Shown: piece by piece, positions 35,015 to 43,106 of the stretch
How positions within the stretch are numbered: the stretch's first letter is position 1
Layout: the number at the start of each line of letters is the position of its first letter
NCBI GenBank assembly: GCA_903823665.1
Contig: CAIJTR010000015.1
Span: 1 to 55,677, forward strand
Source: an uncultured Rhodospirillales bacterium
Lineage (GTDB): Bacteria > Pseudomonadota > Alphaproteobacteria > Acetobacterales > Acetobacteraceae
Direction: 5' to 3'
Length of the DNA: 55,677 nt
The notes under the pieces: generated by a model
Database searches by the model: none
The model's input: only the letters and a program-made list of their open reading frames with translations
Told to the model about the DNA's origin: nothing
Made by a program: the position numbers and the translations under genes

Positions 35015-35398
35015 ATGATGGCCCTGTTGGACTTCACCCTCGACCATGACGATTTGGCGAGCATTGGGAAGCTCACCAACAATCCACTGCAAGCATTGGA
35101 CCGTCTGGTTTCGCGCAAATCCTCGAAACTCTCGCCAGGCCAGCGCCTGCATGACATGACAGACGGAGTCAGGCCAATCTATTCTTTGCTCGACGGCCGC
35201 GACCTTCATGCCACATCAGGATTGCCCACTGTCAGTGTCCAGGACGCGAATTCAACTGACACTCACAACAACGCCTCCGTCCAGTCTGTCACCACTCCCG
35301 ACTATGCCGAGTTTGTTTTGCAGCTACTCGACAAGAACTCTCTGCTCAGTTCGATCATGATACTGGTTGCTTACATCATGATCTTCCGGGCGCTCTGA
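35015..35398 (+). CDS. Orphan tail-anchored protein (127-128 aa)
   Basis: The first ~100 residues are hydrophilic, with helical FTLDHDDLASIGKLTNNPLQ and ALDRLVSRKSSKLSPGQRL segments and a Ser/Thr/Asn-rich linker. A single C-terminal hydrophobic segment follows (SLLSSIMILVAYIMIF). This suggests a cytoplasmic domain anchored to the inner membrane by its tail. AAGGAG at 35005-35009 supports either of two adjacent ATGs. I recognise no family. It lies between the transposase-derived gene and the first inactive-recombinase gene, all on the plus strand. Confidence 0.6.
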   Translation: MMALLDFTLDHDDLASIGKLTNNPLQALDRLVSRKSSKLSPGQRLHDMTDGVRPIYSLLDGRDLHATSGLPTVSVQDANSTDTHNNASVQSVTTPDYAEFVLQLLDKNSLLSSIMILVAYIMIFRAL

Positions 35399-35463
35399 AC
35401 TCGCCTCGCTCGTCCTCTAGAATAGCTTCCTCAGCATCCCTCGCCAGAAGTGAGAACCCAGCT

Positions 35464-36180
35464 ATGATCATCGGTTACGCCCGCCTGCCCGCCACATCCG
35501 ACCTCGCCACCATCGACCAGACGCGCCAGAAGCTGATTGAAGCCGGTGCGGAGCAGGTTTTCATCGACACCGATCCGCGCTGGGGCGCGCCGCCCTTGCC
35601 ACAGCCACATGGGCGTGACGCTGCGATTGGCGCGTGCGCCGCGGGCGACGTGCTGCTGGCACTTTCGGCTGACCAGATCGCCGCATCGGTGCGCGACCTG
35701 ATCACCACTGGCGAGCGCCTGACCGCCAATGGTGCCAGCCTTCGCGTCATGCACGTGCCGGGCCTGCAGGGCCTGGACACCGGCACCCCGCAAGGTGCCA
35801 CCATGCTTGGCACCCTCGCTTTGCTGGCTGCCTTCGAGCAGCCTTCCGGCCATAACGGGCTGTTTGGCCTGCCGATGAACAACACTGTCCATGCACAGTC
35901 CCGCCATACCGGCTTTGCCAGCATGATGAGCAGCGACCAGATGACGGTGCGCCGCCCACGCGGCCGCCCGCCGACCGCAACCACCCAGGCAGACGAAATC
36001 AGCCGCCTGCGCGCATCGGGCATGCGGGCGACGGACATCGCCGAACGCCTCAAGATCTGCCGCGCCTCGGTCTATCGTGTGCTCAACCTGACCACGCCGG
36101 AAACCACCCCCAGCTACGCCCCGGCACCGTCGGTTGACCGTGTGCAGGACCGTCCGCGCGTGAGCGTTGCCGCGGAATGA
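35464..36180 (+). CDS. Serine-resolvase-like DNA-binding protein without active site (paralogue 1)
   Basis: This 238-residue protein is laid out like a Tn3-type resolvase. The N-terminal domain begins IIGYARLPATSD, where active resolvases have GYARVST, so the catalytic Ser is Pro. The DRLGR block reads ADQIAAS, losing both catalytic arginines. A linker leads to a well-kept C-terminal helix-turn-helix (RRPRGRPP, then MRATDIAERLKICRASVYRVL). It should bind DNA but not recombine it, so a regulatory or architectural role is likely. It is convergent with a similar gene at 36425-37126, with a terminator and a palindromic repeat between them. Confidence 0.75.
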   Translation: MIIGYARLPATSDLATIDQTRQKLIEAGAEQVFIDTDPRWGAPPLPQPHGRDAAIGACAAGDVLLALSADQIAASVRDLITTGERLTANGASLRVMHVPGLQGLDTGTPQGATMLGTLALLAAFEQPSGHNGLFGLPMNNTVHAQSRHTGFASMMSSDQMTVRRPRGRPPTATTQADEISRLRASGMRATDIAERLKICRASVYRVLNLTTPETTPSYAPAPSVDRVQDRPRVSVAAE

Positions 36181-36239
36181 CTGCGATCGATTGATGTCGA
36201 TTGGGTGAGCGTTGCCCCTAAAATGGCGGAATGGATAAA

Positions 36240-36278
36240 AAGACGCGACAGGATGAGAACATCCGGTCGCGTCTTGTT
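36240..36278 (+). terminator. Hairpin terminator after resolvase-like paralogue 1
   Basis: Perfect 10-bp arms AAGACGCGAC and GTCGCGTCTT enclose a 16-base loop that itself contains GGAT/ATCC. A-rich sequence lies on the left and TTGTTCCTT on the right, so it can act on both strands. It lies 60 bases past the stop. Confidence 0.75.
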
Positions 36279-36317
36279 CCTTAAAGTAATGTCAATTTTC
36301 TTAAACTAACTTTGTTG

Positions 36318-36406
36318 GACGTCGCGGCCAAGTTGCTCTAGAATCATACATTTCTAGAGCACGAACTTTCGACCAGTTGATTCCATCTGGTCGAAACGTG
36401 CTCTAG
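36318..36406. repeat. Composite palindromic element, family A, copy 4
   Basis: A degenerate half of module X (GTCGCGGCCAAGTTGCTCTAG) and the usual AT-rich spacer are followed by the only complete module Y, 36354-36406. Y is 53 bp bounded by CTAG, with arms CTAGAGCACG...TTTCGACCAG and CTGGTCGAAACGTGCTCTAG. It lies in the middle of the gap between the two convergent resolvase-like genes. Confidence 0.85.
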
Positions 36407-36424
36407 CGCGCCACTCTCAGCAGA

Positions 36425-37126
36425 TCACATTACGCGGGTGGTGGCCGAACAGACGATACGACCCTGGTCCGGCATTTCGGTGCCGGACACCTGATTGAGG
36501 ATGCGATAGACCGAAGCCCGGCCTATTCCCAGATGCGCCGCAATCTCGACGGCACGCAGGCCTTGAGAACGCAGACGGGTCACTTCACGCGCCTGCAGCA
36601 CCGCCGTGGCAGGCCGGCCGCGCGGGCGAGCCGGAAGAAGGTTCGCCATGGCCGGCGGCGGCGAGCCGACCCAGTGCGCCTGCACCGGGTTGTTGGCGAC
36701 AGGGTTGCTCACGGCAGGGCTGGTCACAGCAGGCACAGCCGTCGCAGCAACCGAGGTTACCTGCGGTGGCAGAGCACTCATCACCGCAAGCGCGCCCAGG
36801 ATCGCGCGGCCCTCAGCGGTGGCGGTGTCGAGCGGCATCCCACCTGCTAGCCGCAGCACGCGCAAATGCGCCCCACGGGCCTCCAGCCGCTTATGAATGT
36901 CCAGCAGAGACACGATCGAGCGAGCCATCATGTCGACGCAGGGGCTGACGAGCGTGTCACCGGCATTGATCTCGGCCAGAGCTACGTCAAGCTGAGGCGT
37001 CGCGGCTCCACCCAGGTCAATGTCGACGAACATGCGCTGCACACCGCACGCAATGAGCTCGTTGCTTGGCTCAGACATTCCGCTCGCCACCTGTGTCACG
37101 GCAAGATTGAGATAACCGATCAGCAT
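36425..37126 (-). CDS. Serine-resolvase-like DNA-binding protein without active site (paralogue 2)
   Basis: This 233-residue protein is paralogous to the gene at 35464. Its start, MLIGYLNLAVTQV, has lost the catalytic Ser and the neighbouring Arg of GYARVS. The DRL block reads PCVDMMARS. After an Ala/Val/Pro-rich linker comes the same C-terminal module (ARPRGRPATA, then LRAVEIAAHLGIGRASVYRIL). The most conserved part between the two is GRP plus the helix-turn-helix, so selection appears to act on DNA binding. The ATG follows AAGGGGC; a TTG one codon earlier is less likely. Its upstream region is AT-rich. Confidence 0.75.
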   Translation of the reverse strand: MLIGYLNLAVTQVASGMSEPSNELIACGVQRMFVDIDLGGAATPQLDVALAEINAGDTLVSPCVDMMARSIVSLLDIHKRLEARGAHLRVLRLAGGMPLDTATAEGRAILGALAVMSALPPQVTSVAATAVPAVTSPAVSNPVANNPVQAHWVGSPPPAMANLLPARPRGRPATAVLQAREVTRLRSQGLRAVEIAAHLGIGRASVYRILNQVSGTEMPDQGRIVCSATTRVM

Positions 37127-37585
37127 CAAAGCCCCTTATCTACCGCACCCGCCGCTATCTGGCGGACTTCACGACAGGCAACACCAAGCTGTGGACAAAA
37201 TGTCCAACCACTTGAAAACATAACATGTGATTAACATTACGCAAACGGAGTTGTCACGACAAGGAAAAACAGACAGTGCCTTGCCCGCCCGCGGCCACAT
37301 CAAAAAACCTCTGATAGACGCAACGTTTTACACCCAAGGTGATTTTTAAGACGTTGAAATATATACGTATTTCAACAATCGGAAGTGAATATAGTTGCGC
37401 CATACTACTGCGTAATGAATTATACCTATTTAGAATAGGTAGGTAGCGCCTAATTAACGATCAATTGTTGCTGCTATTAATTAATAGACAGTTAATTAAT
37501 GTCAATGACAATTCTATACCTTCATTTGAAGCATTCTTTCGATGACAATTTCGTTTTCACATGCGAAAATGTATGCATTGAGAAC
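37127..37585. other. AT-rich divergent intergenic region (about 460 bp)
   Basis: No convincing gene lies here. The region separates resolvase-like paralogue 2 (leftward) from the orphan gene at 37586 (rightward). It is strongly AT-rich, with many AATTAAT-type stretches and an imperfect direct repeat TACGTATTTCAAC/TATTTAGAATAGGTAGGTAG region. It should contain promoters and possibly binding sites for the helix-turn-helix proteins. Confidence 0.45.
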
Positions 37586-38194
37586 ATGAGTTTGACCGCC
37601 GGGCCAACACATCTCGACCACAAACGTCCCGGAACGGTTGCAAGCAGGAAGGAATGGCATAGCGTGAACGTAGATGCGGAACGGCCGGCGCTGGAGGATT
37701 TTGCGCACACCGTCAGCGGTGCGGCGCAGTTGCTCGATAGCATGGTGCATTCCACCCGCACCCCGCCAGAGCTTCGTGCGGCGTTGGATCTGCTTTGCAA
37801 TGCCCTGAACACCACCGCCAAAAAAGCCAACGTCCTTATTGACGAGATCGGCATTGATCTGTCGCAGAGCCTGGGTGTGTCCACCACCGATCTGGCTGAA
37901 ATGCATTTCGCCCCGGTCACGCCGACGTTTCATCGCACCCCGTCCACCGCTGAAGCCTGGGGCAGCCGCGCGCAGTCTGAGTTCATGCTGTGGGGTGCCG
38001 TTGAAACCCTGCTGGCTGAGGACGATGCCGGCTTGGAGCGGCGTTTCAATGCCAATCCGGACGAGCATCTGGCCATGGTTGATGCGCTGGAGAAACTGCG
38101 CGAGCGTTGGCTTGGTGAAGTCAAGCTCCTGGAAGCCTCGCTGCTTCGTCTGGCTGTTGTTGTGGCCCGCTGGGAGCAATCAGGCGGACACTGA
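37586..38194 (+). CDS. Orphan cytoplasmic helical protein
   Basis: This protein of about 202 residues is largely alpha-helical (FAHTVSGAAQLLDSMVHS, ALDLLCNALNTTAKKANVLIDE, EHLAMVDALEKLRERW, EASLLRLAVVVARWEQ), with no signal peptide or membrane segment. The start is uncertain. The frame opens at 37499 but that part is AT-rich and unlike coding DNA. A GTG at 37664 preceded by AGGAAGGA is a good alternative, giving 176 residues. I recognise no family. It is followed by a hairpin and the convergent cellulase gene. Confidence 0.5.
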   Translation: MSLTAGPTHLDHKRPGTVASRKEWHSVNVDAERPALEDFAHTVSGAAQLLDSMVHSTRTPPELRAALDLLCNALNTTAKKANVLIDEIGIDLSQSLGVSTTDLAEMHFAPVTPTFHRTPSTAEAWGSRAQSEFMLWGAVETLLAEDDAGLERRFNANPDEHLAMVDALEKLRERWLGEVKLLEASLLRLAVVVARWEQSGGH

Positions 38195-38259
38195 TCAGCG
38201 CAGGCGAAATCAACAGAGGCTATACTTCCTTCACAACATAGACGACCCCAATTGGGCAA

Positions 38260-38300
38260 CCCCGTGTTCATGAGTCCTTTGGAGACTTGCGAACACGGGG
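38260..38300. terminator. Hairpin between convergent genes
   Basis: Arms CCCCGTGTTC and GAACACGGGG form ten perfect pairs around a 21-base loop containing a smaller AGTC/GACT hairpin. It lies between the orphan gene and the cellulase gene, which end toward each other. There is no U tract on either side, so it may be a structural repeat rather than an intrinsic terminator. Confidence 0.5.
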
Positions 38301-38322
38301 GTCAACCTGCTTGGTGCCTTAA

Positions 38323-41151
38323 TTACGACCCGAGCTTGAGCAGGTGAGCCGCAAGCCCCTCGCCCGCCACGACGTGATTGGCCTGGAAGCCGAAGCCAAC
38401 CGAGCCGCCAGCTGCCAAGCCACCGTTATATCCCGCGTCATTGATGAGGTAGGTGCTGCCGACATGGGATACGATGGTGCCGTTCCACAAATTGGTGATC
38501 TGCTCAGTGGTATCCAACTCCACCTCCCAGCCCGACGTGCTCGTTGCACCATTGTTGGTCACCGTGACCGAAGCGACAAGCCCCGTGCCCCAATCGTTGC
38601 CCACACTCGCCACGGCCGCCCCGTTCGGACCGGTTGAGGAGGCCGGGGGTGGTGTCAGAGTTGGCGTGGGCGTGGGCGTGGGTGTTGGAGCCGGGGCCGG
38701 CGTAGGCGTCGGGGCAGGAGCCGGCGTGGGAGCCGGGGTCGGCGTCGGAACAGGCACAGGAGTAGGCGTCGGAGTAGGCGTCGGAGTAGGCGCTATCGAC
38801 GAGGTTGCGCCTGACAGCGTTGCGCTGCCCTCAGACACCGAGATGCTTGCCCCCTGGCTTCCGGCGATTTGCAGGAAGAACACGTCGCTGGCATTGTTGG
38901 TGCTTGGGTGCAGCAGCTCCACTTTGACATCCGCCGTCGTCTGACCAGCGGCAATCACCACTGATTGAGACAGCGCCTGATAGTCAACGCCCGCCTTGGC
39001 CGTGCCATCGACCGTCTGCACCTGCAGCGTCACCGGCGAGGTTGATGCCTGTGACAGCGTGACCGTGAAGTCCGCTTCGGCCGGCCCTGAGCCAGTTGCC
39101 GTAGCACCCTTCCACAAAGCCGGGGCCAGGGCCTCGATCTTGGCCTGGTTCACGGTCGTCCAATCACCCAGCACAATGCCGCCGGTGTCGTTGCTGTCTG
39201 GGTTCCAATCCCAGTAGCCCCAGCTGACAGGTTGCTGCGGCACCGCAGCCGAGCCACTGCCCGCCGTGGCGTTGCCGGCCAGATACTGCACCAGCGTGTT
39301 CATCCAGGTTTGATCGCCCGGATTGGTCAGCGTGGCACCGAACTCACCGACGAAGATCGGCGCGATGTTGTTCTGTTCGATATAGCCCCAATCCTTGGTC
39401 CAGTTCGCCGCGTTCATCGCCGTATTGTCATCGGCAGGGTTGGTGGTGACGCTGGTTGGGTAGACATGCGGCGAGTAGACCAGCTTGTTGGGGTCGGTCA
39501 GCACCACCGGGTTGGTGGCAACGCCGGTAAGGTTACCACCCCAGGCGGTGGAGACGCCGTTGTTGTTCTGCACACCCTCAACCATGATGAGAGCATCAGG
39601 GTTGACCTGTTGGATGGCATCGCCGGTCGCTTGCGCGGCCATCTGCCAGTCGGTCGCAGCATTGCCCGAGCCCCAGGTCGCCTGACCATGCGGCTCATCT
39701 TGCAAGTCGAAGCCAACCACTGTCGAGTTTCCGGCGTAGTGCTGCGCCAGGTTTACCCAAGCATTGGTGAAGTCCTGTGACGAATAGCCATTGTCATACC
39801 ACAAACCATCCGAGTTTGGCCCGCCAATGCCATTGGCGTTGTGGCAGTCGAGAATGACCTTCAGGCCAAGCTTGCCTGCTTCATTGACAATTTTATCGAG
39901 CACCTGCTGCGAGTTCAGGCCCTTGAGATCTGGGTTGAGAGTGTAGTCGATGGCGTCCGGAATGCTGGTTGGGCTCAGAGATTCCAAGCTGAACGGGATA
40001 CGGATGGCGTTGAAACCAAGCGAGACCATCTGCTGCATGGTTGACTGGTAGCTGACCGTGTCGAGACCCTGCGGTGCTGCTTCGCTGGTTTCCATGCCGA
40101 ACCAGTTGATGGCGTTGATGACCACCGACTGGCCCTGGCTGTCCACAATCGTGCCGCCGCTGGTGGAAAGGTAGCCGGAGGGCAGCAGCGTGCCTGGGCC
40201 GGCGGCCGCAAAACCGCTGCCGATCGTTGCATTGCTGATACTGGCACCGGGCAGCGCTGGAGGCGGCGTGGGAGTGGGAGTGGGAGTGGGAGTGGGGGAC
40301 GAGGTCGGGGTTACCGGCGCGGCACCGCTCGTCAAGGCGGAGTCGTTCACGACGATATTCGTCGGTGCAACAATTGGTGAGTTGTTGCTCGACACCCAGC
40401 CAATGGTGGCGGGCGAGCCAGCCGACACTGTCTGGTTATAGCCAACATTGGTCAGAGTGTAGACGTTGCCCACGTGGCTCTGAATGTTGGCGCCCCAGAT
40501 GTCGGTGATGTTGTCCGATGATGTGAAGCTCATCGTCCAGCCGTTCAGCGACCCAGTGCCGGTTTCGGTGATCGCGACGTTCGCCGTGTAGCCGTTGCCC
40601 CAGTCATTCACGTCGGCAAACGAAACACTCAGACCCGAGCCGTTGCTTGCCAACGATGATGGCAGTGTCGTCGCGGTCGAAGTCGGAGTGAGGCTGGGTG
40701 CCGGCGTGGGCGCGGGTGCCGGCGCGGGTGCCGGCGTGGGTGTCGGCGCGGGTGCCGGCGAAGACGTCGGAACGACCACGGGCGCGACGTCGCTGCTCAG
40801 CGTGATGCCGTTCACAATGAACTGCGTGGGTGCAACCACCGGGGCAGTGTCATTCGCCACAAATCCGATCGTGGCGGGGGCACCGGGGGACACCGTCGCA
40901 TTATAGCCCGCATTGCCGATCACGTAGACGTTGCCCACGTGGCTCTCGATCTGGGCACCCCAGATGCTGGTGATGTCGTCCGCCAGGGTGAACGTCATCG
41001 TCCACCCATTCAGCGGCGCTGCACTCCCCGAACCACCGGTTTCGGAGATGGCCAAACTGGCTGTGTAACCATTCCCCCAATCGTTGATGTCCGCAAAGGA
41101 CACTCCGAGCCCGAAAGGGTTGGTCGCAAGCGAGGATGGTAGAGCAGACAT
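38323..41151 (-). CDS. Modular GH5 cellulase with three CBM2-like modules and a Calx-beta domain
   Basis: The 942-residue product has these domains in order. A CBM2-like module (1-125; NGWTMTFTLADDITSIWG), a Pro/Thr/Ala linker, a second CBM2-like module (168-278) and a linker come first. The GH5 catalytic domain (about 325-680) has acid/base E486 in LQDEPHG, nucleophile E603 in VGEFGAT, and H437 and H562. A Calx-beta domain (about 688-785), a long linker and a third CBM2-like module (845-930) follow. It should be an extracellular endo-beta-1,4-glucanase. There is no signal peptide: the protein begins MSALPSSLATNP directly after a good CAGGAG site, so export must use a signal-less route such as type I secretion, which is inference. 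Confidence 0.9.
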   Translation of the reverse strand: MSALPSSLATNPFGLGVSFADINDWGNGYTASLAISETGGSGSAAPLNGWTMTFTLADDITSIWGAQIESHVGNVYVIGNAGYNATVSPGAPATIGFVANDTAPVVAPTQFIVNGITLSSDVAPVVVPTSSPAPAPTPTPAPAPAPAPTPAPSLTPTSTATTLPSSLASNGSGLSVSFADVNDWGNGYTANVAITETGTGSLNGWTMSFTSSDNITDIWGANIQSHVGNVYTLTNVGYNQTVSAGSPATIGWVSSNNSPIVAPTNIVVNDSALTSGAAPVTPTSSPTPTPTPTPTPPPALPGASISNATIGSGFAAAGPGTLLPSGYLSTSGGTIVDSQGQSVVINAINWFGMETSEAAPQGLDTVSYQSTMQQMVSLGFNAIRIPFSLESLSPTSIPDAIDYTLNPDLKGLNSQQVLDKIVNEAGKLGLKVILDCHNANGIGGPNSDGLWYDNGYSSQDFTNAWVNLAQHYAGNSTVVGFDLQDEPHGQATWGSGNAATDWQMAAQATGDAIQQVNPDALIMVEGVQNNNGVSTAWGGNLTGVATNPVVLTDPNKLVYSPHVYPTSVTTNPADDNTAMNAANWTKDWGYIEQNNIAPIFVGEFGATLTNPGDQTWMNTLVQYLAGNATAGSGSAAVPQQPVSWGYWDWNPDSNDTGGIVLGDWTTVNQAKIEALAPALWKGATATGSGPAEADFTVTLSQASTSPVTLQVQTVDGTAKAGVDYQALSQSVVIAAGQTTADVKVELLHPSTNNASDVFFLQIAGSQGASISVSEGSATLSGATSSIAPTPTPTPTPTPVPVPTPTPAPTPAPAPTPTPAPAPTPTPTPTPTLTPPPASSTGPNGAAVASVGNDWGTGLVASVTVTNNGATSTSGWEVELDTTEQITNLWNGTIVSHVGSTYLINDAGYNGGLAAGGSVGFGFQANHVVAGEGLAAHLLKLGS
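38641..38793. repeat. Low-complexity Pro/Thr linker tract in the cellulase gene
   Basis: Imperfect 6-bp repeats (GGCGTA, GGCGTG and GGAGCC types) encode about 50 residues of alternating Pro, Thr and Ala between the Calx-beta domain and the last CBM2-like module. Such tracts can expand or contract in frame by slippage. Confidence 0.85.
40252..40317. repeat. Low-complexity Pro/Thr linker tract between CBM2-like module 2 and GH5
   Basis: The tract has perfect repeats of GGAGTG on the plus strand, five in a row near 40267-40300. They encode Thr-Pro dipeptides of the flexible linker before the catalytic domain. Confidence 0.8.
40672..40779. repeat. Low-complexity Ala/Pro linker tract between the first two CBM2-like modules
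   Basis: GGCGCGGGTGCC-like 12-bp units are repeated and encode Ala-Pro-rich linker residues 125-160. The unit differs from the Thr-Pro tract next to the catalytic domain. Confidence 0.8.
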
Positions 41152-41428
41152 TCAGCGCTCCTGAAATTTAATTTCGACTGACTGTAAAAGGAATAATTCG
41201 ACAACATCGAACACACAACAGGCAATCCTTTAATACACAAAAACTTTATGGTCTACAGTTAAAGATTGTTATTATAACTCTATTTTATCTGATATTTATT
41301 GATTTTTGTAAATTTTGTCTACTAAATTGATAACTTAGAATTGATTTAAAGAAAATTTTTTAGATTTTTGAATTTGAATACTATTGTCCTCTGGGCTCCA
41401 GCGAAGCCGTCAGAGACGAAGCCGGAGG

Positions 41429-42088
41429 TTAGCGGTGACGCAGCCCGGTAAAGGCCATGCGGGCCAGCAACGGCAGGGCGGCAAGCGCCAGAAGGGCCGC
41501 AATCAGGCCCGCAGACAGGATGTCTGCAAGGTTCTGTACCTCATCCAAGCGCCTTCCGGCATCGACGAACACCAGCAGCGTGGGAAGCGTGCCGATCTGG
41601 GTGACGACGTAGAAACGCCAGACCGACATTGTGGTCAGCCCAACGACAAGATTGACCACGGTGTAAGGGGCCACCGGGGCCAGCCGGAGCGCCAGCAGAT
41701 AGAACAACCCATCGCGGGCAAAACCCGCCTCCACCTCGGCCAATCTGCCGCCAAAGCGGGCATGCACCACGTCACGCAGCAAAAACCTGCTGGACAGCAT
41801 GGAAATCGTGGCCCCGATGGCCGATGCAAAGGAGACGACGAGCAAGCCCTCGGCCACCCCGAACAAGGCCCCTGCCGCCAGCGCCAGTGGCACATTGAGC
41901 GGCAGCGTGAGCCCGGCCATTGCGATGTAGGCGGTGAAAAACGCAACCGGTGCCAGAATCGGATTCGCATCGCAAAACACAGCCAGGGCCAGCCGATTCG
42001 CCTGTAGGGCTGCAAGTGTGAATTCGTGCTGCAGGCCGAGTGCGAAAAATCCACCAATCGCTGCGGCCAATACGGCCGCCAGCAGCAA
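41429..42088 (-). CDS. TVP38/TMEM64 (VTT/DedA-like) membrane protein
   Basis: This protein of about 219 residues has five or six hydrophobic segments and a VTT-domain core. MAGLTLPLNVPLALAAGALFG is the re-entrant helix region, SSRFLLRDVVHARFGGRL follows, and LALRLAPVAPYTVVNLVVGLT carries the family's R-x-x-P...N..G pattern. Family members are implicated in lipid scrambling or transport. The start is uncertain. I place a TTG eight bases after the stop of the EamA gene; an ATG 19 codons earlier would overlap that gene. It is co-transcribed with the EamA transporter. Confidence 0.75.
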   Translation of the reverse strand: MLLAAVLAAAIGGFFALGLQHEFTLAALQANRLALAVFCDANPILAPVAFFTAYIAMAGLTLPLNVPLALAAGALFGVAEGLLVVSFASAIGATISMLSSRFLLRDVVHARFGGRLAEVEAGFARDGLFYLLALRLAPVAPYTVVNLVVGLTTMSVWRFYVVTQIGTLPTLLVFVDAGRRLDEVQNLADILSAGLIAALLALAALPLLARMAFTGLRHR

Positions 42089-42093
42089 TCGGT

Positions 42094-42954
42094 TCAGGAC
42101 ACAGCCTGTTTGGCGACCGGCTGGCCCGAGCGCGCCGCCAGCCATCCACTGATGGCGATGATCACTCCGCCCACCAAGGTCCAAAGATCGGGCAGCGCTG
42201 AAAATGCCAGCCATCCACCGATGATGGCCCACAGCAACTGCAAATAGCTGAACGGTGCCAGCAGGGAGGCCGGGGCATGCCTGAATGCCATCACCATCAG
42301 CCATTGCCCACTGGAGGCGACGATGCCCAGCAGGATGGTCTGGCCGAGGTCAACCATGCTGACCGGCACGAACACGAAGGGCAGCAGCGACAGCAGCACC
42401 ACCAGCCCTGTCACCGATGACCATAGCAGCATTGACGCCGCTGGCACCGGATGGAGCTTGCGGGTGAGAATGGTCGCCACCGCCCAGCTGGCGGCAGACG
42501 CCACCCCCCATAGTGCGGCCGGCTGAAACGCCGCACCGCCCGGGCGCATCACGACCAGCACGCCGAGCATGCCGACGAACAAGGCCAGCCACCGCTTTGG
42601 GCCGATCACCTCGCCCAGGAATGGCACGGCGAATATGGTGATCAGCAGCGGCGAGATAAAGCCGATCGTGGCAGCCTCCGCCAGTGGCAGCGAGCGCAAG
42701 GACTGCATGAAGCACACCGCCGAACCAACCAGCCCCAGGCCGCGCAGAATGTGCAGCCAGGGCGAGCGGACGATCGCCGATTGCCGGTTGCGCCGCAGCA
42801 GGGCTGTGGCCATCACCACGAACACCACATAGCGGATGGCGGCGATCTCAACGGCCGGCATATGCGCACTCAACACCTTGGCCATCAAATCTGAGGTGGA
42901 GAACAGCATCGTGGCACCGATGATCAGCAATATGCCACGCAGCGGATTGTCCAT
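42094..42954 (-). CDS. EamA/DMT-family transporter
   Basis: This 286-residue protein has ten predicted membrane helices in two EamA repeats. GILLIIGATMLFSTSDLMAKVL begins the first and LWGVASAASWAVATILTRKL the second. SLRSLPLAEAATIGFISPLL and FRHAPASLLAPFSYLQLLWA are the conserved ends of the third helices of each repeat. Relatives export amino acids or nucleotide-like metabolites; the substrate cannot be predicted. It is the first gene of a pair with the VTT protein and diverges from kup. Confidence 0.85.
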   Translation of the reverse strand: MDNPLRGILLIIGATMLFSTSDLMAKVLSAHMPAVEIAAIRYVVFVVMATALLRRNRQSAIVRSPWLHILRGLGLVGSAVCFMQSLRSLPLAEAATIGFISPLLITIFAVPFLGEVIGPKRWLALFVGMLGVLVVMRPGGAAFQPAALWGVASAASWAVATILTRKLHPVPAASMLLWSSVTGLVVLLSLLPFVFVPVSMVDLGQTILLGIVASSGQWLMVMAFRHAPASLLAPFSYLQLLWAIIGGWLAFSALPDLWTLVGGVIIAISGWLAARSGQPVAKQAVS

Positions 42955-43106
42955 TCGGGAGATTCTCTTTCAATGCCGCTTTCTATCGCGACGCGATAAG
43001 GCAAATTGCAGGCGCGCGGAAGCATCCGCCTAGCAACGCTGGCACGCTTGCGATCAACCCGCCAAACCGCCATCAAGGCTGTGTACACTTGAGGGATATT
43101 AGACCG

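Noticed and set aside
38641-38793. CRISPR-like short regular repeats
   Set aside because: The 6-bp units encode the Pro/Thr linker of the cellulase in frame; there are no spacers and no cas genes.
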